From NCBI RefSeq assembly GCF_019977315.1, contig NZ_AP024652.1:3162001-3226000 (forward strand): a DNA stretch of 64,000 nucleotides, read 5' to 3'. Source of the stretch: Arthrobacter sp. StoSoilB22. Its GTDB lineage: Bacteria > Actinomycetota > Actinomycetes > Actinomycetales > Micrococcaceae. Below, in pieces: positions 49,110 to 61,756 of this stretch (positions are counted from its first letter, which is position 1; each line of letters begins with the position of its first letter). The notes beneath the pieces are model-generated. The model was not told the origin of the DNA and ran no database searches. It was given only the letters and a program-made list of their open reading frames with translations. Made by a program: the position numbers and the translations under genes.

Positions 49110-49129
49110 ACACAGGCGCCAGCCTGTGT
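49110..49129 (-). promoter_or_regulatory. Hairpin in the rpsL leader
   Basis: ACACAGGC and GCCTGTGT form an 8-bp stem with loop GCCA about 36 bases before the rpsL start. It is possibly a regulatory structure of the str leader. Confidence 0.4.
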
Positions 49130-49312
49130 AAACGTGGGAACTTTGGCGTTGCTCGTGCAGCCGGCCGAAACTCCGGTAGGCGTGCAAAAGTGCGGCATTC
49201 GTTGCGCATGTTGCCCGCAACCCGGAAACAGGCTCCACCCAGCACCATGAGAACAAAACCAAAATGATGCTGCGGCGGCCTTCATCCACTGCCACACAGA
49301 ACAATTACCAAA

Positions 49313-49342
49313 AGTCTAGCACGGCTTGATCTAGCGCCTTAA
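49313..49342 (-). promoter_or_regulatory. Candidate promoter for the str operon (rpsL)
   Basis: On minus: TTAAGG, 18-bp spacer, TAGACT; the -10 is preceded by TGC, an extended -10 (TGCTAGACT). It lies ~240 bp before rpsL. The 411-bp gap 49075-49485 also contains the rpoC terminator candidate. Confidence 0.5.
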
Positions 49343-49432
49343 TCGGGTGTATGGAGGACGACGGCGGAAGCCGGGCGCCGCCGTCGTCCTCCCCTCCCCC
49401 GGGTTCCCGCCCGAAAGGCGGCGTTAACGGGC

Positions 49433-49462
49433 CAGGCCCCGCACTCGAAAGTGCGGGGCCTG
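49433..49462 (-). terminator. Terminator candidate after rpoC
   Basis: CAGGCCCCGCACT and AGTGCGGGGCCTG form a 13-bp perfect stem 24 bp past the rpoC stop. The T-rich flank (CCTTTT) is on the plus side, so termination on minus may need Rho or structure alone. Confidence 0.6.
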
Positions 49463-49485
49463 ACCTTTTGGCGTCAACTCACGCG

Positions 49486-53385
<3,900 letters not shown>

Positions 53386-53445
53386 ATGGTCCCTGTTCTC
53401 TCTTGTTCTCTAAATTCTGAAGTCTTGGTTACGGGAAGAGGGAGT

Positions 53446-53484
53446 TGTTCCGACGGACAGTTGTTGAAGCTGTCCGCCGGAACA
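53446..53484 (-). promoter_or_regulatory. Hairpin between rpoB and rpoC
   Basis: TGTTCCGACGGACAG pairs with CTGTCCGCCGGAACA, 14 of 15 positions, around a 9-base loop, in the 103-bp rpoB-rpoC gap. No T-run. A processing or pausing role is possible. Confidence 0.5.
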
Positions 53485-53488
53485 GCTG

Positions 53489-56400
53489 CTAAACCTCTTC
53501 TACGGAACTGGGCTCTGCACGAGACAGATCGATGCCCAGTTCTTCCGCAGCCGTGAAGACTGCGTCATCAGAGTCACGCATTTCGATCGTGGTTCCGTCC
53601 GTGGAAAGAACTTCCACGTTCAGGCACAACGACTGCATTTCCTTGATCAAGACCTTGAAGGACTCGGGAACGCCAGGCTCAGGGATGTTCTCGCCCTTGA
53701 CGATGGCTTCGTAGACCTTCACACGACCATGGATGTCATCGGACTTGATCGTGAGGAGTTCCTGAAGGGTGTAAGCAGCGCCGTAAGCTTCGAGCGCCCA
53801 CACTTCCATTTCACCGAAGCGCTGGCCACCGAACTGAGCCTTACCACCCAGCGGCTGCTGCGTGATCATGGAGTACGGGCCGGTGGAGCGCGCGTGGATC
53901 TTGTCGTCCACCAAGTGGTGGAGCTTCAGGATGTACATGTAACCGACGGAGATCGGGTCCGGGAACGGCTCGCCGGAGCGGCCGTCGAACAGACGGGTCT
54001 TGCCGGAGGAATCGATCAGGCGATCGCCATCGCGGGTCACGTTGGTGGAGTCAAGCAGGCCCGTGATTTCTTCTTCGCGGGCGCCATCGAACACCGGTGT
54101 GGCAACGGTGGTCTGGCCGGTTTCACGGGGCAGGTTGGGCAGGTTCTTGACCCACTCCGGCTCGCCTTCGATCTTCCAACCGGTCTTGGCAACCCAACCG
54201 AGGTGGGTTTCCAGGACCTGTCCAACGTTCATTCGACCCGGAACACCAAGGGGGTTCAGGACGATGTCCACCGGGGTACCGTCTGCAAGGAAGGGCATGT
54301 CCTCGATCGGGAGGATCTTGGAGATAACACCCTTGTTGCCGTGACGGCCGGCGAGCTTGTCGCCGTCGGTGATCTTACGCTTGGCTGCAACGTAGACGCG
54401 GACTAGCTGGTTCACGCCCGGGGGCAGTTCGTCGTCGTTGTCGCGGTCGAAGACGCGCACGCCGATGACCGTACCGGACTCGCCGTGGGGCACCTTCAGG
54501 GAGGTGTCTCGGACTTCGCGGGACTTCTCACCGAAGATTGCACGGAGGAGGCGCTCTTCCGGGGTCAGTTCGGTTTCACCCTTAGGGGTGACCTTTCCGA
54601 CCAGGATGTCGCCGGCTTCAACCTCGGCACCGATGTGGATGATGCCGCGCTCGTCCAGTCCTGCAAGGACTTCCTCGGACACGTTGGGGATATCACGGGT
54701 GATTTCCTCGGCACCAAGCTTGGTGTCGCGGGCATCAATTTCGTGCTCCTCGATGTGGATGGAGGAAAGAACATCCTCAGCAACAATGCGCTGGGACAGG
54801 ATGATGGCGTCCTCGAAGTTGTGGCCCTCCCATGACATGAATGCCACAAGCAGGTTCTTACCGAGGGCAAGCTCACCCTGGTCCGTTGCGGGACCGTCGG
54901 CGATGATGCCGCCAACTTCCAGGCGCTGGCCTTCGTTGACCAACACGCGGTGGTTGTAGCAGTTACCCTGGTTGGATCGGGCGAACTTGTTGATGCGGTA
55001 GTTGGTCTCGGTACCGTCATCGTTGATCATCACAACGAGCTCGGCGGAAACCTCGGTAACCACACCTGCCTTCTTCGCGATGACAACGTCACCGGCGTCG
55101 ACTGCTGCTGCGCGTTCCATGCCGGTGCCCACGAAAGGAGCCTCGGAACGGACCAGGGGCACGGCCTGACGCTGCATGTTGGCACCCATGAGTGCACGGT
55201 TGGCATCGTCATGCTCGAGGAACGGAATCAGGGCGGTTGCCACGGAAACCATCTGGCGCGGGGAAACGTCCATGAACTGAACGTCTGCAGCGGGAACCAG
55301 AACGGGCTCGCCTCCACCACCACGGGCACGGACAAGCACGGTCTCTTCCGCGAACTTCTTGTCAGCGTCCAGCGGAGCGTTGGCCTGTGCGATCAGGACC
55401 TCTGCTTCGTCGTCAGCCGTGAGGTACTGGACCTCATCGGAAACGACGCCTTCGGAAACCAGACGGTACGGCGTCTCAATGAAGCCGAACGGGTTGATGC
55501 GGCCGTAGGAAGCCAGCGAGCCGATCAGACCAATGTTCGGGCCTTCAGGGGTTTCGATGGGGCACATACGTCCGTAGTGGGACGGGTGAACGTCTCGAAC
55601 TTCCATGCCTGCACGGTCACGGGACAGACCACCCGGGCCAAGTGCCGACAGGCGGCGCTTGTGGGTCAGACCCGAAAGCGGGTTGTTCTGGTCCATGAAC
55701 TGCGACAGCTGGGAGGTTCCGAAGAACTCCTTGATGGCTGCCACAACGGGACGGATGTTGATCAGTGTCTGCGGCGTGATGGCCTCGACGTCCTGCGTGG
55801 TCATGCGTTCGCGAACGACGCGTTCCATGCGGGAGAGGCCGGTGCGGACCTGGTTCTCGATCAGTTCGCCCACGGCGCGGATGCGACGGTTGCCGAAGTG
55901 GTCGATGTCGTCGACGTCGACGCGAAGTTCGTGGTCTTCGCCGTCGCGCTTGCCCATGAGGGTCTTCTCGCCGGCGTGAAGCGCGACGAGGAACTTGATC
56001 ATGGCGACGATGTCTTCAACGTGCAGGACCGAAGCTTCCTTGTCACCAAGGGAACGGTCGATGCCGAGCTTGCGGTTGATCTTGTAACGGCCAACCTTGG
56101 CAAGATCGTAGCGCTTGGCGTTGAAGTACAGGTTGTCCAGCAGGGACTGGGCAGCCTCAACTGTGGGCGGCTCGCCCGGACGCAGCTTGCGGTAGATGTC
56201 CAGAAGCGCATCTTCGCGGGTTTCGGTGGCGTCCTTCTCCAGCGTTGCACGCATGGAGTCGTACTGGCCGAACTCTTCCAGGATCTGGCCTTCGGTCCAG
56301 CCGAGGGCCTTCAGGAGAACCGTGACCGACTGCTTGCGCTTACGGTCGAGGCGTACGCCGACCTGGTCGCGCTTGTCGATTTCAAGTTCGAACCATGCAC

Positions 56401-56995
56401 CACGGGACGGGATGATCTTCGCAGTGAAGATGTCCTTGTCACTGGTCTTGTCAGCCGTGCGCTCAAAGTAGGCGCCCGGTGAGCGGACCAACTGGGAGAC
56501 AACAACACGCTCGGTGCCGTTGACGACGAACGTACCCTTCTCAGTCATGAGGGGGAAGTCGCCCATGAACACGGTCTGCTGCTTGATTTCGCCCGTGTTG
56601 TTGTTCATGAACTCGGCCTTGACATACAGCGGTGCCGAGTAAGTGGCGTCACGGTCTTTGCATTCGGCCATGGTGTACTTCGGGTCAGCGAACTCCGGCT
56701 CGGAGAAGCTCAAGGACATAGTGCCCTGGAAATCCTCGATGGGGGAGATCTCTTCGAAGATGTCGGCAAGTCCGGAGGTGGTGGCGACGCTGAGGTCGCC
56801 CTCCTCGACAGCCTTCGCTACCCGCGCCTGCCAGCGTTCGTTTCCGACCAGCCAGTCAAAGCTGTCTGTCTGCAGGGCGAGAAGATTCGGAACGTCAAGC
56901 GGTTCGTGAATCTTTGCGAATGAGAGGCGGCGGGTGGCACCATCGGTGCTTGCCGTGTTAGCGGTTTCGTTATTAGAGGTGCTCGAGGCGACCAA
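53489..56995 (-). CDS. rpoB: RNA polymerase subunit beta
   Basis: Subunit beta, 1168 aa from the TTG at 56995. That start is chosen because GAAGGA sits 6 bases before it, and it gives [16 protein letters not shown]; a GTG at 57010 in the same frame is the alternative (1173 aa). The rifampicin region [20 protein letters not shown] with [13 protein letters not shown] (about residues 422-455) carries the wild-type Asp, His and Ser. [17 protein letters not shown] and [16 protein letters not shown] near the C-terminus are typical. Confidence 0.98.
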   Translation of the reverse strand: MVASSTSNNETANTASTDGATRRLSFAKIHEPLDVPNLLALQTDSFDWLVGNERWQARVAKAVEEGDLSVATTSGLADIFEEISPIEDFQGTMSLSFSEPEFADPKYTMAECKDRDATYSAPLYVKAEFMNNNTGEIKQQTVFMGDFPLMTEKGTFVVNGTERVVVSQLVRSPGAYFERTADKTSDKDIFTAKIIPSRGAWFELEIDKRDQVGVRLDRKRKQSVTVLLKALGWTEGQILEEFGQYDSMRATLEKDATETREDALLDIYRKLRPGEPPTVEAAQSLLDNLYFNAKRYDLAKVGRYKINRKLGIDRSLGDKEASVLHVEDIVAMIKFLVALHAGEKTLMGKRDGEDHELRVDVDDIDHFGNRRIRAVGELIENQVRTGLSRMERVVRERMTTQDVEAITPQTLINIRPVVAAIKEFFGTSQLSQFMDQNNPLSGLTHKRRLSALGPGGLSRDRAGMEVRDVHPSHYGRMCPIETPEGPNIGLIGSLASYGRINPFGFIETPYRLVSEGVVSDEVQYLTADDEAEVLIAQANAPLDADKKFAEETVLVRARGGGGEPVLVPAADVQFMDVSPRQMVSVATALIPFLEHDDANRALMGANMQRQAVPLVRSEAPFVGTGMERAAAVDAGDVVIAKKAGVVTEVSAELVVMINDDGTETNYRINKFARSNQGNCYNHRVLVNEGQRLEVGGIIADGPATDQGELALGKNLLVAFMSWEGHNFEDAIILSQRIVAEDVLSSIHIEEHEIDARDTKLGAEEITRDIPNVSEEVLAGLDERGIIHIGAEVEAGDILVGKVTPKGETELTPEERLLRAIFGEKSREVRDTSLKVPHGESGTVIGVRVFDRDNDDELPPGVNQLVRVYVAAKRKITDGDKLAGRHGNKGVISKILPIEDMPFLADGTPVDIVLNPLGVPGRMNVGQVLETHLGWVAKTGWKIEGEPEWVKNLPNLPRETGQTTVATPVFDGAREEEITGLLDSTNVTRDGDRLIDSSGKTRLFDGRSGEPFPDPISVGYMYILKLHHLVDDKIHARSTGPYSMITQQPLGGKAQFGGQRFGEMEVWALEAYGAAYTLQELLTIKSDDIHGRVKVYEAIVKGENIPEPGVPESFKVLIKEMQSLCLNVEVLSTDGTTIEMRDSDDAVFTAAEELGIDLSRAEPSSVEEV

Positions 56996-57082
56996 GAGGG
57001 ATCCTTCCACAGACCTTCAGGCGTTTTCAGATCTCCCCCGTTTGCATCCTGCAGAGTGCTCCGCAGAATACTTGTTCCGGTT

Positions 57083-57179
57083 CCGCTATATGACCCGGAC
57101 CCAGTCCGCTTATGACAGTGCACGTTTCGGAACGGCACGTCAATGACGCAGCTGAGAGGTAAAGCCCACCGCTATATGA
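57083..57179 (-). promoter_or_regulatory. Two copies of TCATATAGCGG upstream of rpoB
   Basis: On the coding (minus) strand, TCATATAGCGG occurs at 57083-57093 and 57169-57179. A third copy lies upstream of rpoA at 18954-18964. The motif contains a CATATA core resembling a -10 box but could also be a protein-binding site. Confidence 0.5.
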
Positions 57180-57236
57180 AGGCTGAAGGTTAACAGGGAA
57201 GACGCAAATATCTACGATACGGCAAAGTAGCCTTTC

Positions 57237-57265
57237 TGTCTACCCCAGATCGTCCGTGATTGCAA
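57237..57265 (-). promoter_or_regulatory. Candidate rpoBC promoter
   Basis: On minus: TTGCAA, 17-bp spacer, TAGACA, about 240 bp before rpoB. The 426-bp gap 57011-57436 also serves the divergent thiolase gene and holds the two TCATATAGCGG motifs; nothing else was recognised in it. Confidence 0.4.
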
Positions 57266-57436
57266 GCACGGTTGCTGCGGGCACCAATGCCAGCGAAAAT
57301 TCGCCGAACCGTGAAGCCCGAACTGTCAGAGGAGAGCAGGCAAGGAATGGGATGATCAACGCAGTTGTTGATGAAGTGGGCTCGAGCGCACTCCGCGATA
57401 GCCTTGCTACACCACTCCCGGATCGGAAGAGAGACC

Positions 57437-58636
57437 ATGACCAACTCCGCTGACGACAATGACGTTGTCATCCTTGCTGCTTCCCGCACCCCACAGGGTC
57501 GGCTCAACGGACAATTGGCGGGATTCACCGCCGTCGACCTTGGCGCTCATGCCATCACCGCCGCTTTGGCGGCCAGCGGGGTCAAAGCCGAACAGGTGGA
57601 CGCCGTCATCATGGGCCAGGTGCTTCAGGCCGGCACGGGCCAAAATCCGGCCCGGCAAAGCGCCATCGCCGCCGGTGTTGGTTGGAACATCCCTGCCGTC
57701 ACCATCAACAAGGTCTGCCTCTCCGGACTCACCTCCGTCATTGATGCCGCGCGCATGATCCGCAGCGGCGATGCCACGGTGGTCGTCGCCGGAGGCCAGG
57801 AATCCATGACCCGGGCACCCCACCTCCTGCCTGGCTCGCGGCAGGGCTGGACCTATGGCGCCATTCAGGCCCTGGACGTTGCTGCCCATGACGGCCTCAC
57901 GGACGCGTTCGACGGGCAGTCCATGGGTCTGTCCACAGAAACCAAGAACGTGACACTCGGCATTGACCGCAAATCCCAGGATGAAGTAGCGGCTGCTTCC
58001 CACCAGCGCGCCGCTGCCGCTATCGCGGACGGAATCTTCGACGTCGAAATCGCCCCGGTAAGCCTCAAGCAGCGCAAGGGAGATCCCGTGGTACTCACCA
58101 CGGATGAAGGCGTTCGACCCAACACTTCCTTGGAAACCTTGGCGCCGCTCAAGGCCGCTTTCGCCACCGACGGCACCATCACGGCCGGCAACTCCTCTCC
58201 CCTGTCCGACGGCGCCTCCGCGTTGGTGCTGACCAGCCGCCGCTTCGCCACGGACAACGGGTTGGACTTCCTGGCCGTCGTGGGAAAGCCCGGCCAGGTA
58301 GCCGGCCCCGATAATTCGCTGCACTCCCAACCATCCAACGCTATTGCCCAAGCTCTGAAGCGGGCTGGCTGGACGGCGGAGGACCTGGATTTCATCGAAA
58401 TCAACGAGGCATTCGGCTCGGTGGCCGTCCAGTCCCTCAAAGACCTCCGCTACCCACTGGAGAAGTGCAACATCCACGGCGGCGCCATCGCCTTGGGCCA
58501 CCCCATTGGAGCATCGGGAGCGCGGTTGGCACTGCACGCCGCGCACGAGCTCAAACGCAGGGGAACAGGGAAAGCGGCTGTCTCCCTCTGCGGAGGCGGA
58601 GGCCAGGGTGAAGCCCTCCTCTTGTACCGCGACTGA
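57437..58636 (+). CDS. Acetyl-CoA acetyltransferase (thiolase)
   Basis: Condenses two acetyl-CoA or cleaves acetoacetyl-CoA. ATG 57437 follows GGAAGAGAGA. The 399-aa product has the acylated Cys94 (NKVCLSGLTS), His355 (GHPIGASGAR) and Cys385 (SLCGGGGQGEA), a complete thiolase active site, and NEAFGSVAVQ. Biosynthetic (AtoB/PhaA-like) rather than degradative thiolase is likely but not provable. Its stop overlaps the start of the YbaK-like gene. Confidence 0.93.
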   Translation: MTNSADDNDVVILAASRTPQGRLNGQLAGFTAVDLGAHAITAALAASGVKAEQVDAVIMGQVLQAGTGQNPARQSAIAAGVGWNIPAVTINKVCLSGLTSVIDAARMIRSGDATVVVAGGQESMTRAPHLLPGSRQGWTYGAIQALDVAAHDGLTDAFDGQSMGLSTETKNVTLGIDRKSQDEVAAASHQRAAAAIADGIFDVEIAPVSLKQRKGDPVVLTTDEGVRPNTSLETLAPLKAAFATDGTITAGNSSPLSDGASALVLTSRRFATDNGLDFLAVVGKPGQVAGPDNSLHSQPSNAIAQALKRAGWTAEDLDFIEINEAFGSVAVQSLKDLRYPLEKCNIHGGAIALGHPIGASGARLALHAAHELKRRGTGKAAVSLCGGGGQGEALLLYRD

Positions 58637-59130
58637 TGGCTGAGGGAGTGGCTGCACCCGGGATGGCAGGTGCGGAACGTTTCCTGTCCGACGCCGCGGC
58701 GCGCGGACTGGACGTCGACGTCGTCGAGCGCCCGGCTGCCCGCAGCCTCGAAGAGGCCGCCGCAATCCTGGGCATAAGCCCCGCAGACATCGTGAAGTCG
58801 CTGGTGGTCAAGCACAAGGATGGCAGCTTCTTGTTCGCGCTGATACCCGGAGATCGGCAAATTTCCTGGCCCAAGCTGCGCGCCCTGCTGGGCGTCAACA
58901 AGCTCTCGCTCCCCCACGCCGACGTTGCCCTGGCCGCCACCGGCTATGAACGCGGCACCATCACCCCGTTGGGCAGCACCACCCCATGGCCGGTGTACGC
59001 CGACGCCACCATCACCGGGCGTCGGATCTCCATGGGTGCCGGCGCGCACGGCCGGAGTGCGTTTGTGGACGCGGACGCACTCACGGCAGCTCTGGGAGCG
59101 GTAGTAGCGGACATCAGCGAACCTAACTAA
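58636..59130 (+). CDS. YbaK/EbsC-family aminoacyl-tRNA deacylase-like protein
   Basis: Relatives remove wrong amino acids from tRNA (Cys or Ala from tRNA-Pro) in trans. The 164-aa protein shows the fold segments ADIVKSLVVKHKDGSFLFAL and the conserved central Lys, then LPHADVALAATGYERGTITP, and a C-terminal GAGAHGRSAFVDADAL loop. Its ATG shares one base with the thiolase stop (TGATG), so translation is coupled. Specificity is unknown. Confidence 0.83.
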   Translation: MAEGVAAPGMAGAERFLSDAAARGLDVDVVERPAARSLEEAAAILGISPADIVKSLVVKHKDGSFLFALIPGDRQISWPKLRALLGVNKLSLPHADVALAATGYERGTITPLGSTTPWPVYADATITGRRISMGAGAHGRSAFVDADALTAALGAVVADISEPN

Positions 59131-59178
59131 GTCGCAGTTAAGCGCGTTTAGAACCCTCAAAACGCGCACAACTGCGAC
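59131..59178. repeat. 48-bp imperfect palindrome after the YbaK-like gene
   Basis: GTCGCAGTT..GCGCGTTT on the left pairs with AAACGCGC..AACTGCGAC on the right, starting one base after the stop codon. It may be a terminator, but the ends lack T-runs; it could be a dispersed palindromic element. Confidence 0.6.
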
Positions 59179-59201
59179 CTACTTGGGTGCTGTGGAACGC
59201 A

Positions 59202-59235
59202 GGAAGCCCCGCCCGGCGAACCGGACGGGGCTTCC
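59202..59235 (-). terminator. Terminator after rplL
   Basis: GGAAGCCCCGTCCGG pairs with CCGGGCGGGGCTTCC, 16 bp beyond the rplL stop on minus. No long T-run. Confidence 0.65.
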
Positions 59236-59250
59236 ACAAAGCAAAACGAG

Positions 59251-59628
59251 TTACTTGAGGGTAACCGTTGCGCCAGCTTCTTCGAGCTGAGCCTTAGCCT
59301 TCTCGGCAGCTTCCTTGGTGGCGCCTTCGAGAACAGCCTTCGGTGCGCTGTCAACCAGGTCCTTGGCTTCCTTGAGGCCGAGGGAGGTGATGGCGCGAAC
59401 TTCCTTGATCACTGCGATCTTCTTGTCGCCAGCAGCTTCGAGAACGACGTCGAATTCGGTCTTCTCTTCAGCAGCTTCAGCAGCACCGCCGGCAGCGGGG
59501 CCAGCAACTGCAACAGCAGCAGCCGTAACTTCGAAGGTCTCTTCGAAGAGCTTGACGAACTCGGAGAGCTCGATGATGGTCAGTTCCTTGAAAGCTTCAA
59601 TGAGCTCTTCGTTGCTGAGCTTCGCCAT
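59251..59628 (-). CDS. rplL: 50S ribosomal protein L7/L12 (bL12)
   Basis: Stalk protein that recruits translational GTPases, 125 aa. N-terminal dimerisation helix ([20 protein letters not shown]), Ala-rich hinge (about 35-55), and the C-terminal domain with [19 protein letters not shown]. It is 76 bp after rplJ, with a hairpin at 59650-59682 in the gap. Confidence 0.98.
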   Translation of the reverse strand: MAKLSNEELIEAFKELTIIELSEFVKLFEETFEVTAAAVAVAGPAAGGAAEAAEEKTEFDVVLEAAGDKKIAVIKEVRAITSLGLKEAKDLVDSAPKAVLEGATKEAAEKAKAQLEEAGATVTLK

Positions 59629-59649
59629 GGTGGCGTCCTTCCATTAGTT

Positions 59650-59682
59650 GGTGCAGGCCCGGACAAATCCGTTCCGTGCACC
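59650..59682 (-). promoter_or_regulatory. Hairpin between rplJ and rplL
   Basis: GGTGCA and TGCACC frame an inner CGGA/TCCG stem. It may help set the higher L12 dosage (several L12 per L10), by processing or translation control. Confidence 0.4.
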
Positions 59683-59704
59683 GGAGTTTGATTGAGGGGA
59701 GAAC

Positions 59705-60304
59705 TTAGTTCTCTTCGGTTGCAGCTTCGGCAGCTGCCGGTGCTTCTTCAGCAGCCGGAGCTTCCTCGGATGCAGCCTCTTCAGCCGGAGCTTCTTCAGC
59801 GGCCGGTGCAGAAGCGCCGCCCTCTTCTTCAAGCTTGAGGCGCAGAGCGTCGATGATGCGTGCAGCAGCGGATGCGGGAGCCTTGAGGACACCAGCAACA
59901 CGTGCAAGCTGCAGCTCGCGGGACTCGAGGGCTGCCAGTGCGGCAACTCCTGCTGCGTCCAATGCCTTGCCTTCGAAGACGCCGGTCTTGATAACCAGCT
60001 GCTTGTTGGCCTTGGCAAAGTCCGTCAGGCTCTTGGCAGCAGCAACAGCGTCACCCTTGATGAAGGCGATTGCAGTAGGGCCGGCAAGCTGATCGTTGAA
60101 TGCTTCAACTCCAGCTTCCTTGGCTGCAATGGCACTCAGGGTGTTCTTGACGACCGAGAACTTGGTGTCCTGGCCGAGCGCAACACGCAGTTCCTTGAGC
60201 TGTGCAACAGTGAGCCCGCGGTATTCGGTCAGGACAGCCGCGTTCGATTCCTTGAAATCGTTGGTGATCTCTGCAACTGCGGAGATCTTGCTAGGCGTTG
60301 TCAT
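59705..60304 (-). CDS. rplJ: 50S ribosomal protein L10 (uL10) with acidic tail
   Basis: Base of the ribosomal stalk. Residues 1-~165 are the L10 core (KISAVAEITNDFKESNAAVL, TEYRGLTVAQLKELRVALG); the last ~35 are an Ala/Glu tail (EEAPAEEAASEEAPAAEE). Length 199 aa. It is preceded by GGAAGGAGGG and by an attenuator leader. Confidence 0.97.
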   Translation of the reverse strand: MTTPSKISAVAEITNDFKESNAAVLTEYRGLTVAQLKELRVALGQDTKFSVVKNTLSAIAAKEAGVEAFNDQLAGPTAIAFIKGDAVAAAKSLTDFAKANKQLVIKTGVFEGKALDAAGVAALAALESRELQLARVAGVLKAPASAAARIIDALRLKLEEEGGASAPAAEEAPAEEAASEEAPAAEEAPAAAEAATEEN

Positions 60305-60370
60305 AACCCTCCTTCCGGGGAATAAAGCCGGTCTTCCGGGTCCCCGCTCACGAGAGCTAAAACTAAAAAC

Positions 60371-60487
60371 GCCCCGCGCAGATGCACGGGGCTTGGCTCA
60401 ACACGGTTTTGACCCGTGGAGACTTGCTTCGTTCACCTGCGCCGGCCGCCCTATGTTCAGGGTCCTTCGTCAAGGAATTCACTTTCA
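60371..60487 (-). promoter_or_regulatory. rplJL leader with terminator/antiterminator (L10 leader)
   Basis: On minus, the hairpin GCCCCGTGC-ATCT-GCGCGGGGC (60371-60393) runs into TTTTTAGTTTT, a clear intrinsic terminator 67 bases before rplJ. CACGGG at 60413-60418 can pair with CCCGTG of its 5' arm (60385-60390), giving a mutually exclusive antiterminator. The upstream segment resembles an L10(L12)4 binding site (GGACCCTGAACATAGGG, GCAGGTGAACGAAGCAAGTC). The 300-bp gap 60305-60604 contains this leader and no gene; no convincing promoter was picked. Confidence 0.7.
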
Positions 60488-60604
60488 TCTCACGGGCGCA
60501 ACTACAGAATTGAGCTGTGCTCGTAAGAGTGGATTCCCATCAACCGACGGTCTTTGGTACTTCAAGGTTACGGGAGAGCGTTCGGCAAACCAAATCGGCC
60601 CTGC

Positions 60605-61756
60605 CTAGTCTGACAACGTTGCTCCCGACAGCCTGCCTGGCAGTTCCTTCTGCCACAGTCCCGTGATGCCCGCAGTGGTGAATCCCAGCTGCTTATTCAC
60701 GGTCAGGAGGTACCTGTTCTCCGGCGCATTCCAAGTGTAGATAACGCGGGCATCCGGGAACTGCTCGCTCAGCCGTTCCATATTGGCAACCTTAATCAAC
60801 AAGCCCAGCTTATTGCCACGGTGCTCCTGCAGCACCAAGGTGTCGTCTTGGAAAACCACATCCTGGCGGTGGGCAAGGACGCTGATGGTGGTCAGGCCCA
60901 CCAAGCGTCCGGTCTCGATATGCTCGACGGCGGTCACCACCGTGCGTCGGCCCTGCGCCAAAGCGGCGTCCTCGGTTTCGCGCAGGACCGCTGCATCGAA
61001 AACCATCCCGCTCGCCTCAACTTCAGGTGCGTCTTCGTCCCCTTCGTCACGAACCACCTCACCGGCGGCGTTCTCCAGCGCGGCCACGGCTTCCAACCAG
61101 GGTTCGGGGCACCGGTCCGTCCAGTGGTGCACGGTGTACCGGCCACCGTTGGCTTCTTCGGCTTCAAGCTGCAGATCCCCCACAAGCTTGGAATCCAGGG
61201 GCAGCAGGCAGGAACTGAACTGCTCAATATGCTGAAGGGTGTACCCGGCCCGTTTGGCGAAGTCCACTTCCCTGCTGCTCACAGGGACAAATCCAGCGCC
61301 GCTGCCCGGGATCAGCTGGTCCTCAGGTATCTCGGTGAGAGACGTTGCCGGATGATTGGTATCCACCAAGGCCATGATGCGGCCCTCAGCCCGGGCGAGC
61401 TGCTCCGCGGCCTCCAGCAATTGACGTCCGACGCCCTGGCCCTGGAACTCGGGAAGGATGTCCAAGGTGAACTCTGCCAGATCAAGGTTGTCCGCCAACG
61501 GCAAGGCGATATCCACGGTTCCCACAATGACGCCATCTACTTTTGCCACCAGGATGACTTGGCGCTCATAGGGGTCGGACAACTCCAGCAGCTTTTCCAT
61601 GGGCGTGTAGGCGAGGTCGTCGCTCCCCCAGGTTTCCATGCGTACCCGGCGCCCTACTTCTACGGCATCCAGGAAATCAGCGGCGTCGGGGCTGTCCAGG
61701 GTGTCGGGCACCCACAGTTGCTCGACGTGAACCGTCTTCGCCTCTTCTACAGTCAT
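60605..61756 (-). CDS. Two-domain GNAT N-acetyltransferase (second of tandem pair)
   Basis: Predicted acetyl-CoA-dependent acyltransferase with two GNAT modules. The first has FTLDILPEFQGQGVGRQLLE, the acetyl-CoA-binding R/Q-x-x-G-x-G/A pattern; the second has LVLQEHRGNKLGLLIKVANM. The ATG at 61756 overlaps the upstream stop (ATGA) and gives 383 aa; an ATG at 61774 is possible. The upstream gene is a clear paralogue. Double-GNAT actinobacterial enzymes include mycothiol synthase, but the substrate here is unknown. Confidence 0.8.
   Translation of the reverse strand: MTVEEAKTVHVEQLWVPDTLDSPDAADFLDAVEVGRRVRMETWGSDDLAYTPMEKLLELSDPYERQVILVAKVDGVIVGTVDIALPLADNLDLAEFTLDILPEFQGQGVGRQLLEAAEQLARAEGRIMALVDTNHPATSLTEIPEDQLIPGSGAGFVPVSSREVDFAKRAGYTLQHIEQFSSCLLPLDSKLVGDLQLEAEEANGGRYTVHHWTDRCPEPWLEAVAALENAAGEVVRDEGDEDAPEVEASGMVFDAAVLRETEDAALAQGRRTVVTAVEHIETGRLVGLTTISVLAHRQDVVFQDDTLVLQEHRGNKLGLLIKVANMERLSEQFPDARVIYTWNAPENRYLLTVNKQLGFTTAGITGLWQKELPGRLSGATLSD

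Noticed and set aside
59631-60018. Minus-strand frame of 124 codons overlapping rplJ
   Set aside because: Shadow frame over the repetitive L10 tail.
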